Shown piece by piece: positions 1 to 7,438 of a stretch of DNA of 45,798 nucleotides. Origin of the DNA: Desulfobacteraceae bacterium (GTDB lineage: Bacteria > Desulfobacterota > Desulfobacteria > Desulfobacterales > Desulfosalsimonadaceae); NCBI GenBank assembly GCA_003599885.1, contig QZKW01000021.1:1-45798 (forward strand), read 5' to 3'. The position numbers were made by a program, and so were the translations under genes. The stretch's first letter is position 1. Each line of letters opens with the position of its first letter. The notes beneath the pieces were generated by a model, which saw only the letters and a list, made by a program, of their open reading frames with translations, did not search any database and was not told the DNA's origin.

Positions 1-1047
1 CACCAGATCAAGGGCTTCTTCCTTTGTCAGACGTTTGTCAATATTCACATCCTTGTCATAGTACGGCCCGTGATAATAATCCGGACGGCATGGCATGGCG
101 CCTTCAAAGGCTTCGTGCCGGGTGAAGATCTGAATAAAATGGCCCAGTTGAAAAGATTCCTGTAGATTTCTTGGCGTCTTTGCCGGCACCTGCTCACAGG
201 TTTCCGAGATCCGCAGCAGTTCTTCCTTGCGCTTTGGGTCGGACTCAAAATTTTCAGCAATAATCCGGGCCAGACGCGCGTAGCGTTCAGAATGTTTGAT
301 ACACGCTTCAAGAATGATCTGCATGGCTTCCCAGTTAAGCATCTTGTCATATAAAGGCAGAAGGTCCGGACCCGGGTTGCCGGATGTTTTCTTTTCCGCC
401 GCATCCATGTGACCGTCGATTTCATTGATAATATCTTCAAATCCCCGTTTACCGGTCAGAATATATTCATAATCCTTGCCGGCATATCCGTAGGCTGATG
501 TGGGTGTCCCCCAGCCGATAACACCGCTCATGAACTTGACCAGGTCTTCCGGATCAAGGACCCTGCCCAATCTATCAATCGATGTTTTTCCGCCCCAGTA
601 GTCGGTCAGCTCGGCAATAGTTTTAAGAGATTCTTCTTGCGGTTCAGGGATAACACCTGCCTCGTTGTATACTTCCTCATTAACCATACTGGCACCCTCA
701 ACACACCATTGCAAAGAATTTGGCAACCCTCCTGCATACCCCACAAGCTGTGCATGATCGGTGATAAAAATCGTTTTATTTTCAAGTACATTGGCCAGTG
801 CTTTCGCCTTCCTCAACATCTGGGGATCACGGTCGTTCTCTTTCCAGGCTTCGGTAAAAAGAAGTGGACGTTCAATGTCAATTTTAATCCCCGGATTGTA
901 AGCGCCGCCGATGGCTCCTTTCTTCCATACGGCTTTTCTTAAATAATCTAGTCGTTTTGATCTTGATTTTTCAGCTACCCACCACCATTCCTGGTCTTTT
1001 GCATGCTGTTTTAGTTCCTCTGATTGTTTTGCCGCTGCAGTTGACAT
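1..1047 (-). CDS. Fumarate-adding glycyl radical enzyme, large subunit (BssA-type), C-terminus outside window
   Basis: The first 349 residues are visible; the frame stays open to base 1. The N-terminus carries a WWW-containing segment followed by RLDYLRKAVWKKG, ERPLLFTEAWKEND, GWGTPTSAYGYAGKDY and ENFESDPKRKEELL, which I recognise as the pattern of benzylsuccinate/arylalkylsuccinate synthase alpha subunits (usual length about 860). These enzymes use a glycyl radical and a cysteine thiyl radical to add a hydrocarbon or methyl-aromatic carbon to fumarate in the cytoplasm. The radical glycine and catalytic cysteine lie beyond the edge and cannot be checked. The ATG has an AGGAGG site 8 bases upstream, and the gene follows its small subunit by 20 bases. 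Family assignment is firm; substrate (toluene, cresol, methylnaphthalene, alkane or other) is unknown. Confidence 0.88.
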   Translation of the reverse strand, partial: MSTAAAKQSEELKQHAKDQEWWWVAEKSRSKRLDYLRKAVWKKGAIGGAYNPGIKIDIERPLLFTEAWKENDRDPQMLRKAKALANVLENKTIFITDHAQLVGYAGGLPNSLQWCVEGASMVNEEVYNEAGVIPEPQEESLKTIAELTDYWGGKTSIDRLGRVLDPEDLVKFMSGVIGWGTPTSAYGYAGKDYEYILTGKRGFEDIINEIDGHMDAAEKKTSGNPGPDLLPLYDKMLNWEAMQIILEACIKHSERYARLARIIAENFESDPKRKEELLRISETCEQVPAKTPRNLQESFQLGHFIQIFTRHEAFEGAMPCRPDYYHGPYYDKDVNIDKRLTKEEALDLV

Positions 1048-1067
1048 TTTTATTTCCTCCTGAAATA

Positions 1068-1232
1068 TTATTTTTTCTTGAATTGATCGCATTTTGATGC
1101 GTCAGTCGCATCCTCGACAGGTTTTGCTTTGTAATAAGCCTGCCTTGGATCAACTACTCGTTGAACACAATCACCGGTTGAAGGATCGTCTTCAAGCGGA
1201 AAAAAACTAGCGCATTCATTGCATGTTGTCAT
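1068..1232 (-). CDS. Small (gamma, BssC-type) subunit of the fumarate-adding enzyme
   Basis: This 54-residue protein starts MTTCNECASFFPLEDD and has Cys4, Cys7, Cys22 and Cys48. BssC-type subunits share this N-terminal CxxC followed by aromatic residues and later cysteines; they bind a [4Fe-4S] cluster and cap the large subunit. A strong GGGAGGTGAAG ribosome-binding site sits just before the ATG. It lies between the activase and large-subunit genes, the same D-C-A order as in bss operons. It is short, but its composition, position and start signal all fit. A separate beta subunit (BssB) is not in the window and would be expected to the left if present. Confidence 0.85.
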   Translation of the reverse strand: MTTCNECASFFPLEDDPSTGDCVQRVVDPRQAYYKAKPVEDATDASKCDQFKKK

Positions 1233-1361
1233 TTGTCTTCACCTCCCTTCGATTAATCATTGAAATCTTATTTTGTTTTTTATAATCACCCTCGCTTGCC
1301 TAAGCCGTGTAATAGATATACAAACAGACTATGAATTTCGTTACTGCGGACACCGGTACTG

Positions 1362-2324
1362 TTAATTCTCATCTTCAAAACCTGAACCGCCGATTGTTAC
1401 CTTCCGAGCACTCGACTCATATAAATCTTTCAGATAATCGATGTCTGCCGGATCAATCGCCTGCAGTTCACCCATTGGCCAAGCTCTTCCGAGCCAATTA
1501 TATTTATCCTCACACCAGTTGTGAAAAGGAATCAGATCGATTCGATCCATCGGTCGCGACAGCGTTGAGAGAAAAGCCGCGACTTTTCGGTGATATTCAC
1601 TGGAATCAGTGTATCCTGGAATCACCAATATCCGTAGCCAGATCTCAGAACCTTTGTCGACAAGCCTAGACAAATTTTGCAAAATCAATTCATTCGGCAC
1701 CCCGGTCAGCTTTTTATGAACCGTTGAATCTATGTGCTTCAGATCTAAAAGGATGATATCGGATTTGTTAACGAGCAATTCAAGATGTTCCCACGGGCAA
1801 AACCCAGTAGTGTCCAAACAGATATGAATTCCTCTTTTTTTTGCGGCAGTTAACAGTTTGTCCGAAAACGCAACATGGGCAACCGGGTCGCCACCGCTTA
1901 AAGTCATACCGCCACCTGAATTTTTATAAAAAAGATCATCTCTTTCCACTTCATCCAGAATTTGCTCGATGGTCATCGGTGTTCCGACAATCTCCAGCGC
2001 CCCGTAAATACAGGCATCAACACATTTCATGCAATTATCACAACGTTCTTTAATTATTTTATAATATGAACTCCCTTCCCTATTCGATTCTTCCGGTGAA
2101 ACAGGAGGATTTATCGCTTCGTTGGGACAGGCGTCAAAACAGGCGCCGCATTGTACACAGAGCCTTTTTTTCCAATAAAGCTCTTTAGCGTATGACTGTG
2201 TTTCAGGATTATGACACCACAGACAGTTCAGGCTGCATCCTTTAAGAAAAACATTGGTTCTAAAGCCCGGGCCGTCATTTACGGAAAAGCGTTGAATCTG
2301 GGTGGTCAACGTTTCATTACTCAT
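1362..2324 (-). CDS. Glycyl radical enzyme activase (radical SAM, BssD-type)
   Basis: This 320-residue protein generates the glycyl radical on its partner by reductive cleavage of S-adenosylmethionine. The radical-SAM motif CSLNCLWC gives Cys30, Cys34 and Cys37. An insert holds two ferredoxin-like cysteine quartets, Cys56/59/62/66 and Cys95/98/101/105, so two extra [4Fe-4S] clusters are expected, as in BssD and other non-PFL activases. SGGGMTLSGGDP is the SAM-binding glycine motif. I place the start at the ATG with GGAGA seven bases upstream; an in-frame start 14 codons earlier lacks a better site. A 129-base gap separates it from the small-subunit gene. It is the only activase in the window, so it may also serve the second glycyl radical enzyme at 19970-22363. 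Confidence 0.9.
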   Translation of the reverse strand: MSNETLTTQIQRFSVNDGPGFRTNVFLKGCSLNCLWCHNPETQSYAKELYWKKRLCVQCGACFDACPNEAINPPVSPEESNREGSSYYKIIKERCDNCMKCVDACIYGALEIVGTPMTIEQILDEVERDDLFYKNSGGGMTLSGGDPVAHVAFSDKLLTAAKKRGIHICLDTTGFCPWEHLELLVNKSDIILLDLKHIDSTVHKKLTGVPNELILQNLSRLVDKGSEIWLRILVIPGYTDSSEYHRKVAAFLSTLSRPMDRIDLIPFHNWCEDKYNWLGRAWPMGELQAIDPADIDYLKDLYESSARKVTIGGSGFEDEN

Positions 2325-2442
2325 TTTTATTCTCCAGACAATTATTGCGAAATAAAACGGCTGCAAAAACTATTTATGGTAAACAGCTATTTATCACATA
2401 AACGATGTTTCGACATACACTAACGATTTCACCGATAATATT

Positions 2443-2458
2443 TTCAAATAACGTGCCA
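2443..2458 (-). promoter_or_regulatory. Sigma-54-type promoter upstream of the activase gene
   Basis: On the minus strand the sequence is TGGCACGTTATTTGAA. The -24 half TGGCACG is the full consensus; the -12 half is TTGAA instead of TTGCA, with the correct ten bases between GG and the -12 dinucleotide. It lies about 120 bases before the activase ATG. The off-consensus -12 base lowers confidence, but an inverted repeat 153 bases upstream supports it. Confidence 0.55.
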
Positions 2459-2610
2459 AACTCATTAAAATAAAATTTTGCTGGGAATAATAAAAAAAGG
2501 GGGGGGCTTCCCTGTGCTATCTAAAAGGAACTGAGGAAGATATTTACCGCATAGTGATTGGCCGAAAAAAATTTTGAAACAAACAGAGCGGGTCGAGCAA
2601 AATAAAAAAA

Positions 2611-2648
2611 TCGGTCAAACTGGCATTTTTTTATACAATCATGTCCGA
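2611..2648. promoter_or_regulatory. Candidate upstream activator site (copy A)
   Basis: TCGGTCA and TGTCCGA form an imperfect inverted pair around a TGGCATTTTTTT...CAATC core. The same layout and core occur at 37057-37097. The promoter-proximal end lies 153 bases upstream of the -24 element at 2458. The position is typical for an NtrC-family enhancer. It could alternatively fold as an imperfect hairpin followed by a T tract on the minus strand, so a terminator role is possible. Confidence 0.5.
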
Positions 2649-2683
2649 AACAATGACTTAACAAAGCGATTTCAAACCATCAT

Positions 2684-2724
2684 GTGAAAATAAGGTCCTG
2701 AAGAAGGCAGGACCTTATTTTCAC
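2684..2724. terminator. Perfect 17-bp hairpin, bidirectional terminator
   Basis: GTGAAAATAAGGTCCTG pairs perfectly with CAGGACCTTATTTTCAC across a seven-base loop (AAGAAGG). The A-rich and T-rich outer arms give a U-rich 3' side in either direction. It sits 48 bases past the stop of the minus-strand carboxyltransferase gene and before the activase transcription unit, separating the two. Confidence 0.8.
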
Positions 2725-2771
2725 AACAAAAGAACAATACCGCGAAACGAGGCTATCGAAGCAGAGAGCAT

Positions 2772-4346
2772 TTACAACGGCATATTCCCATGCCGTTTCC
2801 CATACCTATTTCTTCTTTTATCAGGCATGATTTTAAGAGCACGAATTAAATAACCCCTTGTTTCGGCCGGTGTGATAACATCCTGAATATTTAAATTGGA
2901 TGAAATATCGTAAATGGGATTTGCATAAGTTTCCCGATATTCCTTGAGCTTCTGGTCTATGAATTCCTTTGTAACCCCTGGCGTTCTCCCATAAAGCAGC
3001 ATAATTGACTGTTCCGCCCCCAGGATTCCGGTTTCCACAATCGGCCAATAAAGCACCATATCATTTCCAAGTCCCGGCAGCACTCCCATGCCGAGATTCC
3101 CGCCGCCATACGCCTTTCTTAATACCAGCGAAATGCGTGGTACTGTTGCTTCGCAAAGCGCGTACAGGACTTTTGCTCCGCGCCTGATTATGCCAGCATG
3201 TTCCTGGTCTGCCCCCGGCATATATGCCGGGGTATCGACCAAAAGAATCAGCGGAATATTAAAGCAATCGCAAAAACGAATAAACCTTGCCTGTTTGTCA
3301 GAACTGTCAGATGTCAATGCTCCCGCCTTCACCATTGGCTGATTGGCAACGATACCGATTGTTTTTCCGTCCAGACGAGCAAAACCGACAATTATCTCCG
3401 GTGCAAAATCTTTTTTCACCTCATAAAAATCGCTATTATCCACAATTGCATTAATCACCTGATGCATATCGAATGGTTTGTTGGGTGAACAAGGTATGAT
3501 ATTGTTTAATTCTTCACAGGTTCTTTTCGGATCATCATTGCTTTGATATGCAGGGGGAGCTTCTTCGCAATTTAAAGGGAGGAAACTAAGCAGTCTTCTG
3601 ATATTAAGCAGACATTCCTCTTCGCCTGAATAAATGAAATCGCAGCAGCCGCTTATCCGTGAATGAACAGCGGCCCCTCCGAGTTCATCTTTTGTAATAT
3701 CCTCTCCGCTAATCATTTTTACCACCTGAGGACCGGTAATAAACATGTGGCTCTGCTTATCGATCATGTAAATAAAATCAGTCAATGCAGGAGAATAAAC
3801 CGAAAGCCCGCTGGATGTGCCTAAAATGGCGGATATTTGAGGGATCATCCCGGAAGCAAGCGTGTTTGGGAAAAAAATTGACCCGCCATGCTTTTCAGAA
3901 ATATTTGAAAAAAGGGAACGCTTTCCCATGGAAAGCACTTCCAGGTCTTCAGAAGTCGGGAGTCTTGCCCCCGGAGAATCGTGGAGTCCGATAAAAGGGA
4001 CTTTACATTCCAAAGCACGTTCCACGGTTCGATACATTTTATTTCCATGCTCCAGACCGACTGAACCTCCCTTTATTGTTGGGTCCTGTGAATAAACATA
4101 TACCTGCCTCCCGTCTATGGTTCCACTTCCACAGATAAGTCCGTCTCCCGGTATATTTCGGGCATGGCCGGCAAGCATATTGGTCTCCAGCAGGCTGTTT
4201 TCATCCAAAAGTATGTCAAGCCGTTCCCTGGCTGACAGTTTCCCCATGGCGTGCTGATTGACGATTCTTTTTTCGCCCCCACCCAGGCGTACTTTTTGGC
4301 GGACTTCATCAAGCTCTTTTAATCGTTTTTCCATCATTGGTTCCAT
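2772..4346 (-). CDS. Divergent acyl-CoA carboxyltransferase (PccB/MmdA family)
   Basis: A 524-residue two-domain carboxyltransferase: SARERLDILLDEN near residue 38, GDGLICGSGTIDGR at 67-80, and the family C-terminus KRHGNMPL. Such proteins move CO2 between biotin and an acyl-CoA, or decarboxylate malonyl-type CoAs. The substrate-facing loops differ from the canonical homologue at 43767: DSPGARLPTS (residues 123-132) replaces DSGGARIQEG, GTSSGLSVYSP replaces GPCAGGAVYSP, and AYGGGNLGMGVLPG replaces AYGGSYLVMNSKH. No biotin carboxylase or biotin carrier gene lies beside it. It is the last gene before the hairpin at 2684. Family certain; substrate unknown, possibly a bulkier substituted malonyl-CoA. 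Confidence 0.88.
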   Translation of the reverse strand: MEPMMEKRLKELDEVRQKVRLGGGEKRIVNQHAMGKLSARERLDILLDENSLLETNMLAGHARNIPGDGLICGSGTIDGRQVYVYSQDPTIKGGSVGLEHGNKMYRTVERALECKVPFIGLHDSPGARLPTSEDLEVLSMGKRSLFSNISEKHGGSIFFPNTLASGMIPQISAILGTSSGLSVYSPALTDFIYMIDKQSHMFITGPQVVKMISGEDITKDELGGAAVHSRISGCCDFIYSGEEECLLNIRRLLSFLPLNCEEAPPAYQSNDDPKRTCEELNNIIPCSPNKPFDMHQVINAIVDNSDFYEVKKDFAPEIIVGFARLDGKTIGIVANQPMVKAGALTSDSSDKQARFIRFCDCFNIPLILLVDTPAYMPGADQEHAGIIRRGAKVLYALCEATVPRISLVLRKAYGGGNLGMGVLPGLGNDMVLYWPIVETGILGAEQSIMLLYGRTPGVTKEFIDQKLKEYRETYANPIYDISSNLNIQDVITPAETRGYLIRALKIMPDKRRNRYGKRHGNMPL

Positions 4347-4395
4347 TCCGGTATTCTCCTCGTTTCAATTCTACAGTGTAAATCTGCTTCATATT

Positions 4396-4983
4396 TTATG
4401 CTTTTTTTTGGGCTGCCGCTTCTGCTTCTTCAAGGCCTGAATACCCCAAACCTGATACCATGCGGGTATAAATTTCTTCGGTCATATTCTTTTCCTGACT
4501 GTGCTTAACCATAATATCCCGAAAATGATGGGTCAGTGTCATCAATGAATAGGTTTCAAGTTCACAGCGAAGATACGTTTTAAAAGAAGTGTCCGCCTGT
4601 AGTTTTTTTGTATCCGTGAGAGGACGCCCGTGCGACATTAACGCCGGATACTTTGCAAACATTTCTTTCTGCCATGCCATCTGGACAGCAACAATTTCAT
4701 TCAGCATATTATCGATCTGAGGGTTTTCATGCAGGGGAGGAATTTTATTTTCCATGCGGGCATATTTTAATGTCATCAAATTCCGTTTATCGTTTACGGC
4801 GCTTTTTAAATCAGACAGGTAACTCTTCAGCGTTTCTTCCGACCATGGCACAAACTGGGCAGAACGCATGACGCGGAATCCTTCCGGATCCTCCTGGCAT
4901 GCAACCGGGTACAGGGAACGAACAGAGACGAACATATCAAATTCTATTTCGAGTATCTGGAGAATTAATTTTTCTTTTTCCAT
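4396..4983 (-). CDS. DUF4125 family protein
   Basis: A 195-residue protein with an acidic/aromatic start (LEIEFDMFVSVRSL), then ACQEDPEGFRVMRSAQF and NLMTLKYARMENKIPP. I recognise this as DUF4125, a family of unknown function. No catalytic motif, signal peptide or membrane segment is visible, so it is probably cytosolic. It lies 49 bases upstream of the carboxyltransferase gene and 24 bases after an epimerase-like gene, in a run that also has DUF4037 and TPR genes. DUF4125 and DUF4037 are often neighbours or fused in other anaerobes (from memory), which suggests one shared but unknown role. Confidence 0.75.
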   Translation of the reverse strand: MEKEKLILQILEIEFDMFVSVRSLYPVACQEDPEGFRVMRSAQFVPWSEETLKSYLSDLKSAVNDKRNLMTLKYARMENKIPPLHENPQIDNMLNEIVAVQMAWQKEMFAKYPALMSHGRPLTDTKKLQADTSFKTYLRCELETYSLMTLTHHFRDIMVKHSQEKNMTEEIYTRMVSGLGYSGLEEAEAAAQKKA

Positions 4984-5007
4984 AATTATTCCTTATTGTT
5001 TTGGAGT

Positions 5008-5922
5008 TTATAGTTCTTTACAGTACCAATCATACGTCCTTTGCATTCCATCGATCAGTGACATATATGTAAAATTCAACACCTGTTGAATCAAATCGCC
5101 GGAATAAATCAAATGGTTATCTAAGGGAAAAGGTAGGGGAATTCTTTTTTTATCAATTTCAGCCACGGACATGATTTTTTTTGGTAAAGGCCTGCCAGTG
5201 ATTACTTCAAGGATTTCAATCAGCCGACCGTATGAAACCAGCTCCGGAGCGCTTAAATTAAATGTCTTGTTGTAGGTATCCGGATTTCCCATGCACAAAG
5301 CAATAATCCGGGCTGCATCCCATACAGAAACAAATTGAAAAAGCGGCAAGTCATTATCAGGTATCACGACCAATTGCCCTTTACGGATCAAATCAAAAAA
5401 ATAGCTCTCCCGGGGAGCGTAATTATATTTGCCGTAAATAATGCCCGGACGAAGACAGGTAAAGGGTATAAGATTATGCTTGCACTGCATTGCCATCGTT
5501 TTCTCAGCCAGAATTTTCTGAAATCCGTAATCCGCAGCCGGGCCGAGTTCGGGCTGACGGCTAGTTAACGTGGGAGCACCTTCTTTTATGGGAAGGCCTT
5601 TTGTCGGCGCATAAACGGAAACCGTACTGATAAAAATATAATGCTTGATATTTTTTGACGGCAGAACGGAAAACAGGTTGATTATGTCCTGTGGCGTATA
5701 CGCGCAAAAATCAATTACGCCATGCCAGGACTCTTTTGGGAGCAACGCTTTCAGGCCGGCTATATCGTTTCGATCGCATTTGATTTCCACAACACCTTCC
5801 ATGTTTAATGGCCGGTTCCCCCGGTTTACCACGTATATCCGGTAGTCGTTATTTTGAGCCAGACTCTCTATAAAAACCCTGCCGAGAAAATAACTTCCGC
5901 CGATAATCAGTAACTTTTTCAT
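5008..5922 (-). CDS. NAD-dependent epimerase/dehydratase-family protein
   Basis: A 304-residue extended short-chain dehydrogenase/reductase. The N-terminal Rossmann motif is GGSYFLG (residues 8-14), followed by an NRG cofactor-specificity segment; the catalytic Tyr-Lys pair is YGFQK and the preceding serine lies in ISTVSVYAP. This resembles epimerases that act on nucleotide sugars, but the family is broad. The neighbours (DUF4125, DUF4037, TPR) are not sugar-nucleotide genes, so the substrate is open. The start codon follows an AAAGG site, with 17 bases separating it from the DUF4037 gene. The fold is confident; the function is not. Confidence 0.75.
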   Translation of the reverse strand: MKKLLIIGGSYFLGRVFIESLAQNNDYRIYVVNRGNRPLNMEGVVEIKCDRNDIAGLKALLPKESWHGVIDFCAYTPQDIINLFSVLPSKNIKHYIFISTVSVYAPTKGLPIKEGAPTLTSRQPELGPAADYGFQKILAEKTMAMQCKHNLIPFTCLRPGIIYGKYNYAPRESYFFDLIRKGQLVVIPDNDLPLFQFVSVWDAARIIALCMGNPDTYNKTFNLSAPELVSYGRLIEILEVITGRPLPKKIMSVAEIDKKRIPLPFPLDNHLIYSGDLIQQVLNFTYMSLIDGMQRTYDWYCKEL

Positions 5923-5939
5923 ATCTGCCTTTCTTCCTG

Positions 5940-6866
5940 TTATCCAACCCAGACGTTTTGCTCACGCAAAGCGTTATCAACAATCCTGTTCTGTATTGTC
6001 GGGCCGTGATCAGGCATAAATGAACTGTCGATGTCACTGAGCCCCTGTCTTATCAACTCTTTAATTACAGTGGCGCACATCTCTTCGACCCGCTTGATCT
6101 TTTCTTCGAATTCGGACTCGGATATCAGTGACGCAACTGCTCTGTGAGTCCACTCACCCAGAATCTGGAGACTCTTTACCGCCCGGTGCATCCATTTATA
6201 AAACGGAGCATATTTTCTGTTTAAAAGAAATATAAGCGACATAAAGTCGGCACAAAATTTGGTTTCAGCATATTGGGCAGCAAAATATTCACCCCGCTGG
6301 ACACAGCGAGGAAAATTGTATTGCCCAGCCTGACCGATGGTCATACAACGTGCTGCGATCTTTTTAAGCCTGGCGTCCTCTGGATAAAAATTCAGCAGGG
6401 CCTTGCGCCAACGGACAAACTCTTTCAGCGGGTCAAAAAAAACCTCCCCGTTTGTACAGGCCGCCAGATTATTTTCCGGGATTATCAGCCATTCATTCAA
6501 GCCTGACGGCAAATGATCGAGTCCGATAAATTTCCGGTAAAATTGGCTGATTTCAAAAACACCGATTCGTTCATCGCCCCATTGGCTTTTTTTCCTTGGG
6601 CCAAAACCGGCAAATGACTGCGGCAATTCGGCGACCGCCGACTTTAGTTTACTGCCGATAATTTGATGATCTTCCCGGGTCAACCATATACAAAACCCGG
6701 GTCCCCAGTCATGATCCCGGGATAAACTGTCATCAAACCCGAAACACTCGGAACCGTCCCCAACCAGACCGACTGCTATACGATCGATATAGTCGGCAAA
6801 TTTTTCGCGGAGCATGGCAAGGCCGACTTGCTGAAAATATGTCTCTGATAATTCAAGTCCCTTCAT
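5940..6866 (-). CDS. DUF4037 family protein (nucleotidyltransferase-like)
   Basis: A 308-residue protein. The N-terminal segment GLVGDGSECFGFDDSLSRDHDWGPGF is typical of DUF4037, whose members resemble nucleotidyltransferase folds: a G-x-GS stretch followed by D-x-D-like acidic residues (SRDHDWG). No experimental role is known to me. It overlaps the upstream TPR gene by 14 bases, indicating translational coupling. Together with the DUF4125 gene it forms a recurring but unexplained pair. Cytosolic; no signal peptide or membrane helix. Confidence 0.75.
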   Translation of the reverse strand: MKGLELSETYFQQVGLAMLREKFADYIDRIAVGLVGDGSECFGFDDSLSRDHDWGPGFCIWLTREDHQIIGSKLKSAVAELPQSFAGFGPRKKSQWGDERIGVFEISQFYRKFIGLDHLPSGLNEWLIIPENNLAACTNGEVFFDPLKEFVRWRKALLNFYPEDARLKKIAARCMTIGQAGQYNFPRCVQRGEYFAAQYAETKFCADFMSLIFLLNRKYAPFYKWMHRAVKSLQILGEWTHRAVASLISESEFEEKIKRVEEMCATVIKELIRQGLSDIDSSFMPDHGPTIQNRIVDNALREQNVWVG

Positions 6867-7434
6867 TGTTCATCTCTCGCTCATTAAAACCGGACAAAAC
6901 AGATATATTTTTTCCAACCAGCCCAGCTCTTTGCTCCATATTCAACTCCTCGTACAGTGCTTTCGCCTTATAAAACCATTCAAGGGCGGACTCGAATTCT
7001 TTTTTCTGCACACAAATATATCCAATATCGCTGTATTGATCAGCAAGACCGGTCTTGTCTCCTGCTAATTTAAAGGCTGCCACTGACTTATCATAACTTT
7101 TTCGTGCATTATCCCATTCTTCTTTATCCCGATAAACAGACCCGACATTACCGAGCTGTTGCCCCACGCCGAGCATATCATCAAGCCTGAAATGCATAGC
7201 GGCTGACTGATTAAAAGAATCAAGTGCTTTATCATAATCACCAATCTTGACCTGGACGTGTCCAAGGTTGTTAAGTAATTTTGCTTTTATTTCTTGTTCT
7301 TTCGTATCTTCAGTTTCCGCCAGAAGCTTCAGGGCTTCATTATAGCTCTGCACTGCTTTCTTGTAATCACCCTGTTCGGATTGATCTCCGGCTTTACGGT
7401 TAAAATTAATAACGGAATCAATTTTAGAATCCAT
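6853..7434 (-). CDS. Tetratricopeptide repeat protein
   Basis: A 193-residue protein made almost entirely of TPR units, for example GDYKKAVQSYNEALKLL, GDYDKALDSFNQSAAMH, EEWDNARKSYDKSVAAF and KEFESALEWFYKAKALY, about 40 residues apart. TPRs are protein-binding scaffolds. I use the ATG four bases after the upstream crotonase stop; a longer frame would run back through the crotonase gene. Its end overlaps the DUF4037 gene. It probably serves as partner or adaptor to the DUF4037/DUF4125 proteins, which is inference. Confidence 0.8.
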   Translation of the reverse strand: MDSKIDSVINFNRKAGDQSEQGDYKKAVQSYNEALKLLAETEDTKEQEIKAKLLNNLGHVQVKIGDYDKALDSFNQSAAMHFRLDDMLGVGQQLGNVGSVYRDKEEWDNARKSYDKSVAAFKLAGDKTGLADQYSDIGYICVQKKEFESALEWFYKAKALYEELNMEQRAGLVGKNISVLSGFNEREMNNEGT

Positions 7435-7438
7435 CGTC

